The notes under the pieces are model-generated. The model was given only the letters and a program-made list of their open reading frames with translations. It ran no database searches and had not been told where the DNA came from. Below, one piece after another: positions 62,236 to 64,000 of a stretch of 64,000 nucleotides of DNA. The DNA is taken from the NCBI RefSeq assembly GCF_020991085.1, contig NZ_CP087719.1, positions 1,632,001 through 1,696,000 on the forward strand, read 5' to 3'. The translations under genes were made by a program, and so were the position numbers. Within the stretch, counting starts at the first letter, position 1. Every line of letters starts with the position of its first letter. Source of the DNA: Roseomonas sp. OT10. GTDB lineage: Bacteria; Pseudomonadota; Alphaproteobacteria; Acetobacterales; Acetobacteraceae.

Positions 62236-63057
62236 ATGTCGCCAACCGGCCAAGCCTTTCCCCCCGTGGCCGTCGCGCCCCTGCGCGAGGGCCTTCCCCA
62301 GGATGCCGTGGACCGGCCGCTGGCCGGCTTCGCCCGGGATTATCCGGACGGCGCGGAAACCGGCTGGCATCACCATGCCCGGGTGCAGCTGCTCTACGGG
62401 CTGCGCGGGGTGATGCGGATCGCGACGGCGGGGGCCAGCTTCGTCCTGCCGGCGGGGCTGGCGCTCTGGGTGCCGGGCGGGACGCCGCATGCGCTGCGGA
62501 TGCAGGGGGAGGTGGCGATGCGGGCCCTGTTCCTCCGCGCCGATGCCGCCGGGGCGGGGCCGCAGCGCCCCCAGGTCCTCGGCGTCTCGCCGCTGCTGCG
62601 CGAGCTGATCCTCGCGACCTGCGCCGAGCCGGTGGAATGGGCGGAGCGCGGGCGCGGCCCGCATCTGGCGGCGCTGATCCTGGACGAGATCCGGCACGCC
62701 CCGCGGCTGCCCTTCGGCCTGCCCGAGCCGCGCGACCCGCGGCTGCGGCGGCTGGCCGCCCTGCTGCGGGAGCGGCCGGGGCGGGAGGAGGGGCTGGAGG
62801 AGTGGTCGGCGCTGGTCGGGGCCAGCCCGCGTACCCTGTCGCGGCTGTTCCGTCGCGAGACGGGGCTGTCCTTCGCCGCCTGGCGCCAGGCGCTGCGGCT
62901 GACCGAGGCCGGCGCGCTGCTGGCCGGCGGCCTGCCCCCGGCGCGGGCGGCGGCCGCGGTGGGATACGCCTCCACCGCGGCGTTCGGCGCCGCCTTCCGG
63001 GCGGCCTTCGGCATGACGCCCGGTATGGCGGCCCGACCGCCGGCGCCAGGGCGCTGA
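62236..63057 (+). CDS. AraC-family transcriptional regulator with cupin sensor domain
   Basis: A 273-residue regulator. The N-terminal cupin-like domain (WHHHARVQLLYGLRGVMRI, LWVPGGTPHALRM) probably binds the effector. The C-terminal DNA-binding domain has the first helix-turn-helix at ALVGASPRTLSRLFRRETG and the second at AAAVGYASTAAFGAAFRAAF, followed by GMTPG. It likely controls the divergent MFS gene and itself. Confidence 0.9.
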   Translation: MSPTGQAFPPVAVAPLREGLPQDAVDRPLAGFARDYPDGAETGWHHHARVQLLYGLRGVMRIATAGASFVLPAGLALWVPGGTPHALRMQGEVAMRALFLRADAAGAGPQRPQVLGVSPLLRELILATCAEPVEWAERGRGPHLAALILDEIRHAPRLPFGLPEPRDPRLRRLAALLRERPGREEGLEEWSALVGASPRTLSRLFRRETGLSFAAWRQALRLTEAGALLAGGLPPARAAAAVGYASTAAFGAAFRAAFGMTPGMAARPPAPGR

Positions 63058-63078
63058 CCTGGCGTCAGGCGCGGCCGG

Positions 63079-63300
63079 TCAGGCGGTCCTCGCCTGGCCG
63101 CCGGGACGATCCACCGCCAGGACGAAGAGCCGGTGGGTGGCGATGTCGATGTTGCGCCGCGCCTTTTCGTTCCACACGCGCTCGGCGACCTGCGCATCGT
63201 GGAAGGGGCCGTAGCACTCCTCCGTCTGCGGCTCGAGCGTCGCCCAGTCGGGGGCGGTGAAGATGCCGCCCCAGACGAAGTAGATCTTGCGGTCGGACAT
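63079..63300 (-). CDS. DUF4170 family small protein
   Basis: A 73-residue protein. KIYFVWGGIFTAPDWATLEP, YGPFHDAQVAERVWNEKARR and NIDIATHRLFVL give the conserved Gly-Gly, YGPF and the C-terminal block of DUF4170, a small alphaproteobacterial family of unknown function. No signal peptide or helix. It is a stand-alone gene converging with araC, 21 bp away. Confidence 0.78.
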   Translation of the reverse strand: MSDRKIYFVWGGIFTAPDWATLEPQTEECYGPFHDAQVAERVWNEKARRNIDIATHRLFVLAVDRPGGQARTA

Positions 63301-63393
63301 GACTCGGGACTCCTGCCTGTCGTGCTGCGCCGCAATGTAGGATGGCCGGGCGCCCGCCGCACCCTGCCGCCCCCCTTCCGGTGCCTGCGGGAA

Positions 63394-64000
63394 TCAGGCG
63401 TAGGGCCAGCCGGCCTTCAGCACGTCGGCATAGTAGCGCTTCAGGGCGCCGGGGTCGGGCAGCAGGCGGTAGCCGCCGCCTTCGGCGAAGGCGACGAAGC
63501 GGCGGCGGCCCACCACGGCCCCCTGCCGGATCTCGCGGCAGGTCGCGTTCGCCGTCTTCCAGTCATCGTTGGCACCGTGCTCGACGGGGATGTTCAGGTC
63601 GCGGTTCAGCCGGTCGAACAGGCGCTCGGCGTCCAGGTTCGTCCAGCGCGCGGCATGGCCCGGGCCGTCGCGGGTGAATTCCAGCCGCTCGTAGCGACCG
63701 CCCTCGGCCAGCCAGACGGACATCAGGTCGTAGTCGCCGACGATCAACTGGCCGTTGCCGCGCCGGACGAGGTCGTTGCCGACCTTCAGCCCCTCCTTCT
63801 CCTCCTCCGGCTTGCCCGTGACGGGGATGCCCAGCGTCGCGAAGCGGCCGGTGGAGACGCCGGGGCAGCGGACCACGAAAAGCACCTGGCATTCCATCGC
63901 CACGGCCCGGAAGGTCGCCACGTCGCCCGGGTCCATGCCGGTGAGGCCGGCGATGTGGTGGTCGTGCGCGGAGACCTCGCGGTCGGCGGCGTCGCGGAAG
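63394..64000 (-). CDS. Possible anthrax-toxA/ExoY-like domain protein, N-terminus beyond the window
   Basis: The frame is open to the window edge (HDHHIAGLTG precedes Met at 63936), so only the C-terminal 200 or so residues are seen. The segment FRAVAMECQVLFVVRCP followed by a GLKVGND block, then LIVGDYDLMSVWLAEGG and NIPVEHGANDDW, resembles the order in ExoY/edema-factor/CyaA cyclases. There, a TADYDLF-like motif gives the metal-binding Asp pair and a later His/Asp block closes the site. The family is my inference from these motifs. No chaperone or secretion gene is next to it. If right, it would be a nucleotidyl cyclase toxin-like protein. Confidence 0.4.
   Translation of the reverse strand, partial: FRDAADREVSAHDHHIAGLTGMDPGDVATFRAVAMECQVLFVVRCPGVSTGRFATLGIPVTGKPEEEKEGLKVGNDLVRRGNGQLIVGDYDLMSVWLAEGGRYERLEFTRDGPGHAARWTNLDAERLFDRLNRDLNIPVEHGANDDWKTANATCREIRQGAVVGRRRFVAFAEGGGYRLLPDPGALKRYYADVLKAGWPYA

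Noticed and set aside
1-64000. CRISPR array, tRNA or rRNA genes, prophage, toxin-antitoxin pair
   Set aside because: No regularly spaced repeats, tRNA cloverleaf, rRNA-like stretch, phage structural gene or recognisable toxin-antitoxin pair was seen on reading through the window.

Overview
The window is very GC-rich, and its coding is dense on both strands. It carries gcrA, a CcrM-type GANTC site upstream of gcrA, an alphaproteobacterial-size GltX, and exopolysaccharide (EPS) genes of rhizobial and acetic-acid-bacterial type. This points to an alphaproteobacterium, most likely Acetobacteraceae close to Roseomonas. The placement is inferred from gene content; no marker phylogeny was possible. 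No rRNA, tRNA or CRISPR was recognised.

Layout. (1) 1-9158 is a housekeeping block: a 2OG-Fe(II) oxygenase, an EamA transporter, chrA, a degenerate NAD-synthetase homologue, a small acidic protein, gltX, cysS and an SDR. (2) 9174-28888 is EPS locus 1: a trigger-factor-like protein with an inserted domain, a sugar-phosphate transferase that would start the repeat unit, GT2 and GT-B glycosyltransferases (ExoA-like, ExoL-like), three acyl-transfer genes (acyltransferase-3, SGNH, MBOAT), a secreted RTX/GH16 glycanase, a Wzz/BY-kinase and a lipoprotein OPX exporter. (3) 29129-31598 holds an SDR, an acetamidase/formamidase homologue and gcrA. (4) 31641-37595 is a phosphonate-type ABC transporter (phnC, two tandem phnD, two phnE) with a DUF808 gene inside it. 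(5) 37678-57155 is polysaccharide locus 2: nucleotide-sugar enzymes (two DegT aminotransferases, a UDP-GlcNAc 6-dehydrogenase-like protein, a WbpM/PglF-like dehydratase, a WecB-like epimerase), two GT4 enzymes, a PglC-like transferase, Wzy, Wzz, a heparinase-like lyase, a 928-residue OPX/SLBB protein and a caspase-like pseudoenzyme. (6) 57155-57986 is an IS5/IS427-type insertion sequence. (7) 58092-64000 holds a heme-binding HAMP protein, a Ser/Thr kinase, an MFS/AraC pair, a DUF4170 protein and the C-terminal part of a possible ExoY/anthrax-toxA-like protein.

How it works together. Both loci look like Wzx/Wzy-type assembly. A membrane phosphosugar transferase loads the first sugar on the lipid carrier, glycosyltransferases extend it, Wzy/Wzz polymerise it and OPX proteins export it. 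Locus 1 also has acyl decoration and a secreted glycanase for trimming. No Wzx flippase is visible in either locus, and locus 1 has no Wzy, so parts must be shared or lie outside.

The most unusual features are: the trigger-factor-like protein whose PPIase domain is split by about 200 residues; several intact but catalytically degenerate proteins (NadE-like, BY-kinase-like, caspase-like); a roughly 390-bp hairpin-rich repeat present twice in inverted orientation (27141-27545 and 60521-60900); and an IS that landed in a stop codon and rebuilt it.
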